This document shows, in pieces, positions 41,523 through 49,672 of a DNA stretch of 64,000 nucleotides. Location: contig NZ_CP079870.1 in assembly GCF_025263265.1 (NCBI RefSeq), forward strand, positions 70,413 to 134,412, in the 5' to 3' direction. The notes beneath the pieces were generated by a model. That model was given only the letters and a program-made list of their open reading frames with translations. It made no database searches and was not told where the DNA came from. Source of the DNA: Mycobacterium sp. SMC-4 (GTDB lineage Bacteria > Actinomycetota > Actinomycetes > Mycobacteriales > Mycobacteriaceae). How positions within the stretch are numbered: position 1 is the first letter of the stretch; the number at the start of each line of letters is the position of its first letter. A program made the translations under genes and the position numbers.

Positions 41523-43285
41523 GAGGGCTCGATTCGGTGGGCGTGAGTGCCAGCTTCCACGCATGCTCGCTTGAGGAGGTCGGCCACGTCCGTGTCGCCG
41601 CGCCGACGAAGGATGTCCTCGGGGCTTGACTGCGGGTTGTCCAGTGCGGCGGTCATGGCAGCGTACGGGTCTCGTGTATCGCGGCCGGTGAGTTGGGCGA
41701 GTTGTTCGGTGGCCGGTGCTCTCGTGTCGAGTGTGGCGATCGTGTACGTGCGGCGGTGGGTGTTGAAGGTGAGGATCAGCGTGTCCCCGACAGCGGCGTT
41801 GAGCTGTTGGGCGTGGGTGCGCAGCGAGCCGATGCGTGCGTTGTTGCTCGCGTTGGTCACCCAGGTGACGGTGATGGGTCTGTGGTCGGGATTGGTGAAG
41901 CTCTGCTGGCCGCCGAGGGCGATGTGCGCGGCCCGCGCGACGGACACGGCAATGCTGCGTCCGGATCCGCGCTGCAGTTCCGGGGTGACGGGGAGGGCAA
42001 GCCGGATGACTTGGGTGTTGGTGCGATACACACCCCGGGCCTGGTTGAGGGGTCTGCTTGCCGGGGCGGGGTCGGCGGCGGTGCGCCGGCGGCTGTGGCC
42101 ATCTCGGGTGATGTATCGGGGTGTGGCGAGGTAGGTGCGCAGCGATCGTGCGCTGATGTCGGGGTATGTGGCCTGGAGGTCGTTGAGCAGCTCAGTGGTA
42201 CGGACACGACCGCCATGGGCATCGATGTAGCGGGCGATGGCCTCGTTGATGCTGGTGTACTCGGGTAGCTCCCATACGCGCAGCGCCCAGGTGGTGCGGC
42301 TGGCCCGTGCGAACTCCTTGTGGTCTGAGAGCACGGTGGCCACCGAGCCGGGTGAGACAGCAAGGCCGATATCGGCACGCACCTCTTCGATGGTCAGTGG
42401 CCGTTGGTGGGCGTGCAGGACCGCGGCCGCCATCTTGGCTGTGGTTGCGGCGGTGTGGGTGATGCGGTGGCCCGCGATCGTGCTGTGGCGGTAGGTCTGG
42501 GTGAGGTAGGTGTCGATCGCGTCAGGGTGCATCCCCGCGGCCGCCAAGAGGGCAGTCAGTTCGGTAGTCCGCAGCGCTCCCGCACCCGCGGTCAAGGCGT
42601 GTCCGGCGGTAGTGTCGATGTGTTCGCGGCCGCGTGTTCCGGTGTTTTCGAGCCAGTGCAGGTGGCGACGGTAGGGACCGGCGGTATGCAACAGTAACGC
42701 TGCGGTGTCGCAGGTCAGTGTCTGACCGGTCTGGGCGAGTTCAGCGGCGGCCACCTGGGCCGGTAGGTAGGGGCCGAGTCGCTGGGCGATCCGCTCGGCG
42801 TGACGGTGCAGGGCCTCGTGTTCGGGGTGGGTAAGCAGGCCGGCGAGTTTGCGTTCGGCGCGGCGGGTCCCGCGCGACACGCTGGCTTTGGCGCAGCCGA
42901 GGATCGCTGCCACCTGGGCGGTGGGCGTGGGGTCCAGTGGAAACACTCGGGTAGTGAGGATGATGCGGGTCTCGGTGTCGAGCTGGTCGAGTAGCTTGGC
43001 GGCAGCCCCGACGGCGGTGTCTGGGTGGCTTGCTGTTGTGCTACGAATGGCGCGGCGGGCGGTATCGGTGATCGCGGCCAGGGCGCTGAGGCCGATGCCT
43101 GGTTGTGCGGTAAGGCTTTTCGAAGAGTGCGCACCGATATCTCGCCAGTAGCGATATACCTCGCTGTAGGCGGCCAGGCGTGGTGGGAGCTGGCTGTACG
43201 GGATCAGTTGATCAGCAATCACGTCGAAGTCCTCAATCAGCTCGCCCACCGGGCGCGACGAGTCTTCGACTATGGGTTCGATCAT
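41519..43285 (-). CDS. Large multi-HTH protein with sigma-70 region-4-like segment
   Basis: The 588-residue soluble protein contains TETRIILTTRVFPLDPT with QVAAILGCAKASVSRGTRR and AERKLAGLL (about residues 100-150), a sigma region 4-like HTH. Further HTH-like or HARE-HTH-like units follow (LTIEEVRADIGLAVSPGSV, and GGRVRTTELLNDLQ followed by YPDISARSLRTYL). The C-terminal third is beta-rich and ends in a helical tail. It has no sigma region 2, so it is probably a regulator rather than a sigma factor. It starts 22 bp after the small membrane gene and overlaps the next gene by ATGA. Confidence 0.6.
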   Translation of the reverse strand: MIEPIVEDSSRPVGELIEDFDVIADQLIPYSQLPPRLAAYSEVYRYWRDIGAHSSKSLTAQPGIGLSALAAITDTARRAIRSTTASHPDTAVGAAAKLLDQLDTETRIILTTRVFPLDPTPTAQVAAILGCAKASVSRGTRRAERKLAGLLTHPEHEALHRHAERIAQRLGPYLPAQVAAAELAQTGQTLTCDTAALLLHTAGPYRRHLHWLENTGTRGREHIDTTAGHALTAGAGALRTTELTALLAAAGMHPDAIDTYLTQTYRHSTIAGHRITHTAATTAKMAAAVLHAHQRPLTIEEVRADIGLAVSPGSVATVLSDHKEFARASRTTWALRVWELPEYTSINEAIARYIDAHGGRVRTTELLNDLQATYPDISARSLRTYLATPRYITRDGHSRRRTAADPAPASRPLNQARGVYRTNTQVIRLALPVTPELQRGSGRSIAVSVARAAHIALGGQQSFTNPDHRPITVTWVTNASNNARIGSLRTHAQQLNAAVGDTLILTFNTHRRTYTIATLDTRAPATEQLAQLTGRDTRDPYAAMTAALDNPQSSPEDILRRRGDTDVADLLKRACVEAGTHAHRIEPS

Positions 43286-43307
43286 GCGGGAGCCTGGAGG
43301 TGCAGAC

Positions 43308-43574
43308 CTACGATCGACGTTCGTGCGGTTCAGGCGTCCACCGCGTGGAGCGCCAGATACGCCGCAAGGCGGCTATCCACAGAAACCCGATCAGGATTAG
43401 CGTCGCGGCGATCATGACCGCTGGACTCCAGTTGCCTTTGAGCGTGCCTGCATACGCTATCGCCCATGCCGTAACGATCGCGAGGAAAACGAGCATTCCG
43501 ATGCGGGTGTGGAGCCAGCGCTGGGTCCATCGTTCCGCTTGGTCCAACCCGCGCGTGATCGCATTACTAGCCAT
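43308..43574 (-). CDS. Small two-TM membrane protein
   Basis: The 88-residue protein starts at MASNAITRGLDQAERW with AGGAAAGGG upstream; a GTG at 43583 is too close to that site. An amphipathic N-terminus (TQRWLHTRIG) is followed by two TM segments (MLVFLAIVTAWAIAYAG and AVMIAATLILIGFLWIAAL) and a basic tail. It overlaps the end of the preceding gene. Function unknown; a small membrane component of a transfer or surface complex is possible. Confidence 0.68.
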   Translation of the reverse strand: MASNAITRGLDQAERWTQRWLHTRIGMLVFLAIVTAWAIAYAGTLKGNWSPAVMIAATLILIGFLWIAALRRIWRSTRWTPEPHERRS

Positions 43575-43956
43575 TGCCGGCACCCTTTCCTGTGGCGGTT
43601 GCGCTGCTCAGATCTCGTTGTCGCTGACGAATCCGCCGGCGAACGTCCATGGTCCCCATATTGGTGGGGTCGCTCGCTGCGGCATCCATGCGGATCACGG
43701 TGACCGTGTGGCCACCCTCAACCCAGGAATGGGTCGTGCTCACCTGCTCGATCAGCGGCGCAAACTCCTGCGCCTTTCGCTTCGTTTCAGCCTCACGGTC
43801 ACCTCTAATGGCGCCGAAGTCATAAAGCGCCAGCGCGAGCCACCGTGCGGCGTGCTCTGCTCGCACCCATTCCTCGGCCGGGGTGTAGTAGCCGCCGGGA
43901 TATCCCGGCCCCTCGATTTCAAAGGTCAGTAGTGATGTGGCTTCGTCGGTGCGCAT
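43567..43956 (-). CDS. Hypothetical protein in Fic operon
   Basis: The 129-residue protein starts MRTDEATSLLTFEIEGPGY. A central helical region (AEHAARWLALALYDFGAIRG) and a polar C-terminus (DVRRRIRQRQRDLSSA) are visible, and the segment HTVTVIRMDAAASDP is beta-like. It lies 79 bp downstream of the Fic-like gene and overlaps the small membrane gene. No family recognised. Confidence 0.58.
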   Translation of the reverse strand: MRTDEATSLLTFEIEGPGYPGGYYTPAEEWVRAEHAARWLALALYDFGAIRGDREAETKRKAQEFAPLIEQVSTTHSWVEGGHTVTVIRMDAAASDPTNMGTMDVRRRIRQRQRDLSSATATGKGAGNG

Positions 43957-44035
43957 TGTCGTGAGTGTCCTTGTCTCCGTTGGTGTGAGTCGCTGCGTCG
44001 GCCTTCGGCATGGCGAAGGAACGGGCGCGCTGGGG

Positions 44036-44722
44036 TTATCGACTGATCCGGGTGAGCCCGGCACGCCGTAGCAGTGTTTTCACTGCCTCGTGTTCGTCAT
44101 AGAGGTAGGCCTTGGCCAGCAGGTCGTTGAACGTTCTCGCAACACCGGGGTCGTTGTCATCGACCGGGATGGTGAGCAAGACACCGGCATCGGCGCCGAT
44201 GAGCAGGCTGTTGGCGACGAAGACGGCGGTGCGCTTGTTGCCGTCCTCAAACGGTTGTGCTTTGGCGAGGTTGATGAACAGGTCGAGTGCGTTTTCCTCG
44301 GCCTCAGGGCTGCGGGTCGCGTTGTCGAGCAGGATTTGGAGCTGGTCGTCGGTGACGGCTTCGGGGGAGTGCCGACCGTACGGTGTCGTGACGCCGATGG
44401 CCTGGTCCTGAGTGCGCAGCTGCCCGGGATGCAGGGCTCCGCTGCGGGTGATGGTGGCGTTGATGGCCCGCACGAATCCGGCGTCGATTCGATGGGAGGC
44501 GTGGTCGATCACGAATTGGGCCGCGTCGCGCAGATCTTCCAGCAGCGCTAGGTCCGCGCGTGAGGCAACGCCGTCAAGGCTGCCGGTCCGCAGGAAGTTC
44601 TCGGTGTCCAGACGGCCAGTGGACAGGCCGTCAAACACCCTGCCCGACGAATAGACCACGCCAGCAAGGTCAGTCACGGTAAGTCGACCCACGGCGCGGT
44701 CGTCTTGGTCGGCTGCGTTCAT
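44036..44722 (-). CDS. Fic/DOC-family protein with Gln in place of the catalytic His
   Basis: The 228-residue protein has the Fic fold: a GALHPGQLRT entry segment, TPYGRHSPEAV and the active-site loop AQPFEDGNKRTA. The consensus is HPFxDGNxR; here His is Gln (CAA, about residue 156), while Asp, Gly, Asn and Arg are kept. The His is the general base of AMPylation, so activity may be lost or altered. It has no inhibitory SxxxEGN helix at the N-terminus that I can see. It heads the minus-strand operon down to 40719 and has a leaderless-type promoter with the shared GTAGTCGATTA repeat. Confidence 0.82.
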   Translation of the reverse strand: MNAADQDDRAVGRLTVTDLAGVVYSSGRVFDGLSTGRLDTENFLRTGSLDGVASRADLALLEDLRDAAQFVIDHASHRIDAGFVRAINATITRSGALHPGQLRTQDQAIGVTTPYGRHSPEAVTDDQLQILLDNATRSPEAEENALDLFINLAKAQPFEDGNKRTAVFVANSLLIGADAGVLLTIPVDDNDPGVARTFNDLLAKAYLYDEHEAVKTLLRRAGLTRISR

Positions 44723-44728
44723 ACCCTT

Positions 44729-44747
44729 TAGTGTAGTCGATTAATCA
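44729..44747. promoter_or_regulatory. Shared promoter/operator repeat, copy 2
   Basis: TAGTGTAGTCGATTAATCA repeats 17 bases of the 40153 site. On the minus strand the -10 TACACT lies 7 nt before the fic-like ATG. Confidence 0.6.
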
Positions 44748-44767
44748 AGTAAGTGCATGAGAATTGC

Positions 44768-44778
44768 GTAGTCGATTA
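44768..44778. promoter_or_regulatory. Shared promoter/operator repeat, copy 3
   Basis: GTAGTCGATTA lies 11 bp upstream of the RHH gene ATG at 44789, in the same orientation as the other two copies. An RHH protein binding its own and neighbouring promoters is a simple explanation. Confidence 0.55.
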
Positions 44779-44788
44779 TCATCGTCGT

Positions 44789-44986
44789 ATGCCGTCTCCT
44801 GGAAGACCGCCTTTGGAGGCGGGGCAGCGCCGCAACGCCGTGGTGCCGGTGCGGTTCACCGAGGATGAGCGCGACATCATTGAGGCCGCTGCCGAGGCGG
44901 ATGGACAGGCCGTGTCGGCGTGGGTTCGTGATCGCGCAGTTGCCGCGGCCCGCAGGCGGTCTCGGGGCCGACCAGAAGCCGATTAG
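44789..44986 (+). CDS. Ribbon-helix-helix DNA-binding protein
   Basis: The 65-residue basic protein contains RRNAVVPVRFTEDERDIIE followed by AAEADGQAVSAWVRDRAV, the beta-strand/helix/helix pattern of RHH proteins such as MobC-type relaxosome factors or DUF1778 antitoxins. It would act as a dimer on short repeats. Its promoter carries the GTAGTCGATTA repeat. It is divergent from the Fic-like gene and may be its antitoxin-like partner or the regulator of the operon. Confidence 0.7.
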   Translation: MPSPGRPPLEAGQRRNAVVPVRFTEDERDIIEAAAEADGQAVSAWVRDRAVAAARRRSRGRPEAD

Positions 44987-45041
44987 CTGCACCTATCAAC
45001 CACCTCGCAGCCGTTGGCTTCCTGTCTGACCGAGGGGGCCG

Positions 45042-45308
45042 TCACTGCGGGAACGAGGGCTGCGGACCGTCGAGTTCTGTACGTGCCGCGGTGATGTGGC
45101 CGACCGCTTCGTCAGTAAAGACGGCGGCTGCGTCGAGTTCAGAGGGTTGGGCGTCGTCGGCTTCGTTGATCAGGACGTACATGGCGAAAGTCCAGGCTTT
45201 ACGGGCGTGGACGATCCTCAGCCGCGGCTGAGCCATGGCTCGCACCGATGCATGCAGGTGTGCGCGGGCTTCGCCGAGCCAGACGTTGGGCAGCTGATTC
45301 GGGATCAT
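45042..45308 (-). CDS. Small hypothetical helical protein
   Basis: The 88-residue protein starts MIPNQLPNVWLGEARAH with GAAGGCGG upstream. Helices ARAHLHASVRAMAQPRLR and HARKAWTFAMYVLINEADD dominate, followed by an acidic part. It lies 40 bp downstream of the coiled-coil gene on the same strand. No family recognised. Confidence 0.55.
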   Translation of the reverse strand: MIPNQLPNVWLGEARAHLHASVRAMAQPRLRIVHARKAWTFAMYVLINEADDAQPSELDAAAVFTDEAVGHITAARTELDGPQPSFPQ

Positions 45309-45348
45309 GTGTCCGCCTTCATGCAGCTTCCTGCGGGTAGGGGCGGTG

Positions 45349-46596
45349 CTACCCGCTGGGGGGCGTCGGGGCGGTGGCCCTCTTGCTCGTAGGACGTTTC
45401 CGGGTCGTCTTCTCGGCGCGGGCGGGGCTATCGCTACTGGAGGTCCCAGCCGTTTGTCGCGTGTGGGTGAGCGCGTCGTTGAGGGCTTGCACGCGTTCGT
45501 CTGCGTTGCGCTGCACCAGCGCGAGCTGCTGCGCGTGGGTAGCTTCGAGGCGTTCCCGTTCTGATCGTTGTTCGGCGCGTACACGATCAAGCTCGGCGGT
45601 GAGGGTGGACACGGTGGCACGCTCGGTCTCGGCTGCTCGTTGCATCGACTCGACTCGCGCGTGAGCTGTAGCGAGGTCGACGCGTAGTGCCGCGGCCTCG
45701 GCCGTGGCAGCGCGGGCTTCCTCGCGTGCAGTGTCGATCTGGCCGTGCAGGGCGGCCTGCTTTTCCTCGGAATCCGTTCGGGCTTGGTCGAGTTGATCGC
45801 GCAACTGAGCTGCGGTCAGCCGTTCACGCTCAGCCGATTCATTCGCCGCGGCCAGTGCTGCTTGGGCTGCGCTGGACTCAATGCGCGCGGCGTTCACGGC
45901 GTCGCGGGCAGCCTCGACGTGGCGGTCCCGTTCTTCGATTTGCTCATCGAACCGGGCGCGAGCATCGGCAAGGCTGGCTTCTGCCGCTGCAACAGCTGCG
46001 TCGGCCCGAGAGCGTAGTTCGGCCATGTCCGCCTCGGTAGTGGTGCGAAGTCGCTCCACCTCGGCAAGAGCTTCTTCAGCGAGCGCGTCGGCTTCCTCGC
46101 GTTCCTGACGAGCCTGCGCTGCTCGATCATCAGCGGCTCGTGCGGCCCGCTCCGCGGTGGTCGCGCGGCGTTCAGCGTCGGTGACTTTGGCAAGGGCGTC
46201 GCGGTGGGCATCCTCGACCTCAGCGCCGGCGGCTTCGACGTCACCGGCGGCGCGGATTCCGGCCAGAACGTCATCGAAATACTGGCGGAACTCAGACACC
46301 CGGTGAGGCAGCTCATCAAGACGCTGTTCGAGGGTCGCCCGCGCCATCGAGACAGGTGCCTCTACTTGCTCACCGTCGGTGGGCCGCGCCTCACCCGTGG
46401 AGGCCTCCGCGCGCCGCGCCTTCCACGCGTTCGCGCGGTTGTGGACCGGTCCGCCACTCTCGTCAGCCCGTTCGCAGTAGCGAGAAGGACGGCCAGTCGC
46501 CGGGTCCGGCCGCCTGGGACGAGAACAGCCCGGGTAGTGGCACCGGTCCAGCACCGGCGCCACGGCGTCGCTCGCTTCGGTCATGCCAGCCATCAT
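45349..46596 (-). CDS. KfrA-like coiled-coil protein with N-terminal Cys motif
   Basis: The 415-residue protein begins with CHYPGCSRPRRP and a Cys further on (RYCERAD), probably a small metal site. Its body is almost entirely coiled coil with Ala/Glu/Arg heptads from about 90 to 380 (EEADALAEEALAEVERLR and similar), then a basic Lys/Arg/Pro tail. Plasmid KfrA-type proteins have this kind of alanine-rich zipper and help plasmid maintenance by binding repeated DNA near their promoter. The pentamer repeats at 46635-46659, 40 bp upstream, fit that idea. ATGs at 46596 and 46584 are both possible starts. Confidence 0.62.
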   Translation of the reverse strand: MMAGMTEASDAVAPVLDRCHYPGCSRPRRPDPATGRPSRYCERADESGGPVHNRANAWKARRAEASTGEARPTDGEQVEAPVSMARATLEQRLDELPHRVSEFRQYFDDVLAGIRAAGDVEAAGAEVEDAHRDALAKVTDAERRATTAERAARAADDRAAQARQEREEADALAEEALAEVERLRTTTEADMAELRSRADAAVAAAEASLADARARFDEQIEERDRHVEAARDAVNAARIESSAAQAALAAANESAERERLTAAQLRDQLDQARTDSEEKQAALHGQIDTAREEARAATAEAAALRVDLATAHARVESMQRAAETERATVSTLTAELDRVRAEQRSERERLEATHAQQLALVQRNADERVQALNDALTHTRQTAGTSSSDSPARAEKTTRKRPTSKRATAPTPPSG

Positions 46597-46634
46597 AGCA
46601 CTTTCGTAGCCTCTAAAGGAGACGAAACAAAAGA

Positions 46635-46659
46635 CGTAACGTAACGAAACGAAACGAAA
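46635..46659. repeat. Tandem pentamer repeats (iteron- or parS-like)
   Basis: Two CGTAA units followed by three CGAAA units run head to tail, with related GACGAAACAA just before. They lie directly upstream of the KfrA-like gene in a stretch of about 280 bp without genes. They may be the binding site of that protein or part of a maintenance/replication locus. Confidence 0.55.
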
Positions 46660-46879
46660 GTGAACGGTGACCACTGCGCCGTGCCAAACCCCGGTCAGCA
46701 GCCTTCGAGCAACAGGGGGACATGTTGGGGCGGCGTGCTGCCGGTCCGACCGCCCGGGATACCGGGGGAGGTCGGGGGGACGCGGCGCCAAAGGGGCCAT
46801 CCCGCTGAGGCCGGTCCCGGCGGTGGAGGAGCGAGGGCTCTGTTTCAGGCCAGTGGGGGCGTAAGCGGGGCGCCGAGGC

Positions 46880-47281
46880 TCAGATCGGAGCCGCGGGTGG
46901 CCGGCTACAGGCGTAGGCGACCTTGATTGGGCCACCTGTGCCTGTGTCGCGTAGGGCGCGGAGGATATCGAGCTGCGCATCGATCGAATGGCCGGCGGCG
47001 GCGTCGGTGAGATAGCTCGCGGAAACACCGAAGAATTCGGCGATCGCGGTGAGTTCAGCGTGGCTGGTGGTAGCCCCACAGTCTGCGCGGAGCCGTTCCA
47101 AGGTGCTGGGGCTGAGGTGAACGGGTCCGCGGGCGGTGATGGCTTCCGCTGCCGCGGAGGTCGACATGGGTGGCGCGGCTCGCTTGTGCATGACGTCGAA
47201 GAGCCGGTTGATGCGGCGGGCCAGCTCGGGCGGATCGACGGGCGTGTGGTCGTCGCTGCGGCCCACGAGTGGCTGGCTCAT
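46880..47281 (-). CDS. EspR-like transcriptional regulator
   Basis: The 133-residue protein matches the EspR pattern: ELARRINRLFDVMHKR, then TSAAAEAITARGPVHLSPSTLERL (the extended HTH region), then ELTAIAEFFGVSASYLTDA and a C-terminal dimer helix. EspR is a nucleoid-type regulator of ESX-1 secretion genes in M. tuberculosis. Relatives are frequent on mycobacterial plasmids. It may control transfer or ESX-like genes of the element. Confidence 0.75.
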   Translation of the reverse strand: MSQPLVGRSDDHTPVDPPELARRINRLFDVMHKRAAPPMSTSAAAEAITARGPVHLSPSTLERLRADCGATTSHAELTAIAEFFGVSASYLTDAAAGHSIDAQLDILRALRDTGTGGPIKVAYACSRPPAAPI

Positions 47282-47352
47282 CTCAGCGACTCTTCCATAG
47301 GGTTCGGTTGCGCGCCGAGACCCGCCGCGGGAGGTTTCGAGTTCTACGCTGC

Positions 47353-47940
47353 TCAGTGCGGGGGAGGTGCTGCGGTGGCCGCCGTCCGTGCTCGGGTGGC
47401 ATCGCGGCGCAGGGCTTGGGTTAATGCGTCGTTGTCGGTCAGATCGGCGGCAGTGGTCAGGGTCCGCGCTATGCGGGCGAACAGCGCCGGGGGAGCGGCA
47501 AGGGGGCCTTGCGTGTGCTCGGCTTGAATCATGCCCGCGATGGAGAGCAGTTGTGCCGTCTCGCGTTGGCGCGCGGCTCGTTCTGCGGCGCTGGTGGCCG
47601 GCGTGCTCTGGTAGAACAGCAACGTCTCGGCCAGGCCGCTGATCAAGCGGCCGAACACCGACACGCTGATGTGCGCCGTCCGGGCAAGCGCGAAGAGATT
47701 CTCGCCCGGTTCCTCATCGGTGAACGAGGCAACGATGTCGTCGGCCAGACCATCAAGGGCGGCGTCATCGAGTAGGGGCTGGGCGGACCGCTCACTGACG
47801 CCTAGCTGGGTGGCCACGGTGGTGTGTCGTTCAGCAAGCAGCGTGCGGGCCGCCTCGTGGGAGAGCACCATGCCACGGTCACTGATGCGGGCAACAAGGA
47901 CTGCCGCGCGTTCATCGAGCCAAGCCTGTTTGTCCGGCAA
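47353..47940 (-). CDS. Hypothetical all-helical protein
   Basis: The 195-residue protein starts at a TTG preceded by GAAAGGCGG. It is mostly helical, with HEAARTLLAERHTTVATQL followed by GVSERSAQPLL near residues 28-60, reminiscent of an HTH. It ends in an Ala/Thr-rich tail. The gene order beside an EspR-like regulator is plasmid-like. No function assigned. Confidence 0.55.
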   Translation of the reverse strand: MPDKQAWLDERAAVLVARISDRGMVLSHEAARTLLAERHTTVATQLGVSERSAQPLLDDAALDGLADDIVASFTDEEPGENLFALARTAHISVSVFGRLISGLAETLLFYQSTPATSAAERAARQRETAQLLSIAGMIQAEHTQGPLAAPPALFARIARTLTTAADLTDNDALTQALRRDATRARTAATAAPPPH

Positions 47941-48069
47941 CGCGTTCCGCCTTTCAGATTTCCCAGGGCAGGTACGACGCTAGTTGGCCCTTCGCCTGGC
48001 GGCGGGTAGGGACACAGCTCCACTCACGGGCGCATCCCGAAGAGGCCTTCACAGTCAGCGAGTGGATGG

Positions 48070-49056
48070 CTACTGGATCGGTGAGGTCCCTATCGCCGGG
48101 TCATAGGTGATGCGGACTCCGCGAGCGAGTTGTGTCGTGTCCTGATCCCAGCTCAGCGCTACGACCTTGCAGTTGGCGGTTCCGGTGCGGTCGAGGAACA
48201 ACGCACTGGGTCGGTGGGCGACGGTCGCGCCGCGGTGACCGGTGAGTTTTCCGAAGCTGAAATAGAGTTCCACCCCTCCAACAGCGACAGAGCCGCCCCA
48301 TAGCTCGCCGTCGATGTTTTCAAGCCCCACGGTGAGGGTCTGGTCCGGGTTGCTTTTCCGGCCTTGCTGGAGTCCTTTCGTGTAGAGACCCCAGTCCGTC
48401 GGCAAGCGTCCGTCCCGGAAAAGATACTGGGCCAGCATTGTTCGGTCTATGTCCGATCGAATCGGCGGCACGGTCGGGAAGGCGGCGGTAGCTCCCCAGA
48501 TCATCTTCAGTAGCCACCGCTCAAGGTGTTCGCCGTGCACGAGATCAATGTGGTTGCCACCGAGATCGTTCTTACCGATCTGGTCGATGTAGAAGTCGTC
48601 CATCACCTTGAAGGCATGCGCGGCGTGTGCGTCAAGCGGCGATAGCGAGTTGTTGTGCCTCTCGCAGAGAATATTTGAGCCCAGCGTGCTGGGTGGCAGA
48701 TGGTCGATACGGCCCTCCGGTTGCCAGGGTAGGCCGCCGATGCGGACCCTCTTTCCGTCGCTGGCATCGACCAGCACTCCTTTACTGATCCAGTGTTCGT
48801 TGGAGAGCTTGCCCTTACAGTCACTGGTGAGGGCCGCATAACACCCGCGGATCGATGAGCCGGTGAGCGGCCCGGACAGCAGCGGGTCGACCGGCGGTAG
48901 CTGCCAGCGGGACGTCTGCGCGTCGAAGTGACAGTCCGCCGACAAGCGTTGCGATCCGCACGGGCATGGCTCCGCAGCGCTGGGACCCAGACCCGCGCCA
49001 CACGCAGTGAACGGAGCCGGACGCAGCGGAGGATCGAACGGGGTTACTCGCGGCAT
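48070..49056 (-). CDS. SEC-C-like plus HNH-type protein
   Basis: The 328-residue protein from MPRVTPFDPPLRPAPF begins with a SEC-C-like zinc motif (CPCGSQRLSADCHF). It continues with an HNH-like arrangement: CKGKLSNEHWISKGVL, then NILCERHNNSLSPLDAHA, where His, Cys and His-Asn fall as in HNH endonucleases. The C-terminal half is beta-rich (VELYFSFGKL). It may cut nucleic acid and could be a defence or element-encoded nuclease. The linkage of these two zinc modules is unusual. No neighbour gene overlaps it. Confidence 0.6.
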   Translation of the reverse strand: MPRVTPFDPPLRPAPFTACGAGLGPSAAEPCPCGSQRLSADCHFDAQTSRWQLPPVDPLLSGPLTGSSIRGCYAALTSDCKGKLSNEHWISKGVLVDASDGKRVRIGGLPWQPEGRIDHLPPSTLGSNILCERHNNSLSPLDAHAAHAFKVMDDFYIDQIGKNDLGGNHIDLVHGEHLERWLLKMIWGATAAFPTVPPIRSDIDRTMLAQYLFRDGRLPTDWGLYTKGLQQGRKSNPDQTLTVGLENIDGELWGGSVAVGGVELYFSFGKLTGHRGATVAHRPSALFLDRTGTANCKVVALSWDQDTTQLARGVRITYDPAIGTSPIQ

Positions 49057-49171
49057 GGCAGAAGGGTAGTGGCGCGAGCGCGCGGTCACGCGTGACTTTT
49101 CGAACTCAGCGACGGCAAGCCTGGCCTGTCCGGCTTATGTGGCCCGGCCCTGGGGCGGCGGCGGGCCGGAT

Positions 49172-49477
49172 CTACCGGCTGGCGTCCCGATCAGGGGTGA
49201 TGGCGTTGGCGGGGCACCACTGGGTCATGGTCAGGCTGCCGGCCCCGTTGCCCGTGGGCACGGTACAGGTGACCAGCGCCAGCCAACCGCCACGGGTTGA
49301 TTGGGCCCATGCGTGCAGACACCCAGATACTTGGCCGCGAAAAGCCAAGCCTTCCATCTTGATTCGCATCGACACTTCGTCTGACCGAAACTTGTCGGCA
49401 GGGTTGGCAATGAGGCCGCCAAGATCGACCAGCACAGCCCGGGGCGGCTCGACCACTTGGCGAGTTGGCGGGTCCAT
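49172..49477 (-). CDS. Hypothetical protein beside the PIN toxin locus
   Basis: The 101-residue frame from MDPPTRQVVEPPRAVLVDL has a folded-looking part (MRIKMEGLAFRGQVSGCLHAW-type sequence) and TRGGWLALVTCTVP. It looks like real coding sequence by codon use, but there is no strong ribosome site and the frame is open upstream to 49654. Function unknown. Confidence 0.45.
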   Translation of the reverse strand: MDPPTRQVVEPPRAVLVDLGGLIANPADKFRSDEVSMRIKMEGLAFRGQVSGCLHAWAQSTRGGWLALVTCTVPTGNGAGSLTMTQWCPANAITPDRDASR

Positions 49478-49672
49478 CCCGACCGGCCACGATTCGAACA
49501 CCCGTGCGATAATACAGCGTGCGACTGGGAGGCGCGCCCAGCTGTAACCGCCAACTTGGTTGAGAATTCCGCAGCAATCCAGTGCCCCGCCAGATGTATT
49601 GCGAAAACCGCCAGGTGCATTGAGATGGTGGCGCTTTTTGGAGTTGTCGGCCATTTCAGCCCGACGGGATTG

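Noticed and set aside
45349..46660. Repetitive Ala/Glu/Arg coding sequence read as DNA repeats
   Set aside because: The periodicity is that of coiled-coil heptads in one protein; only the pentamers at 46635-46659 are real DNA repeats.
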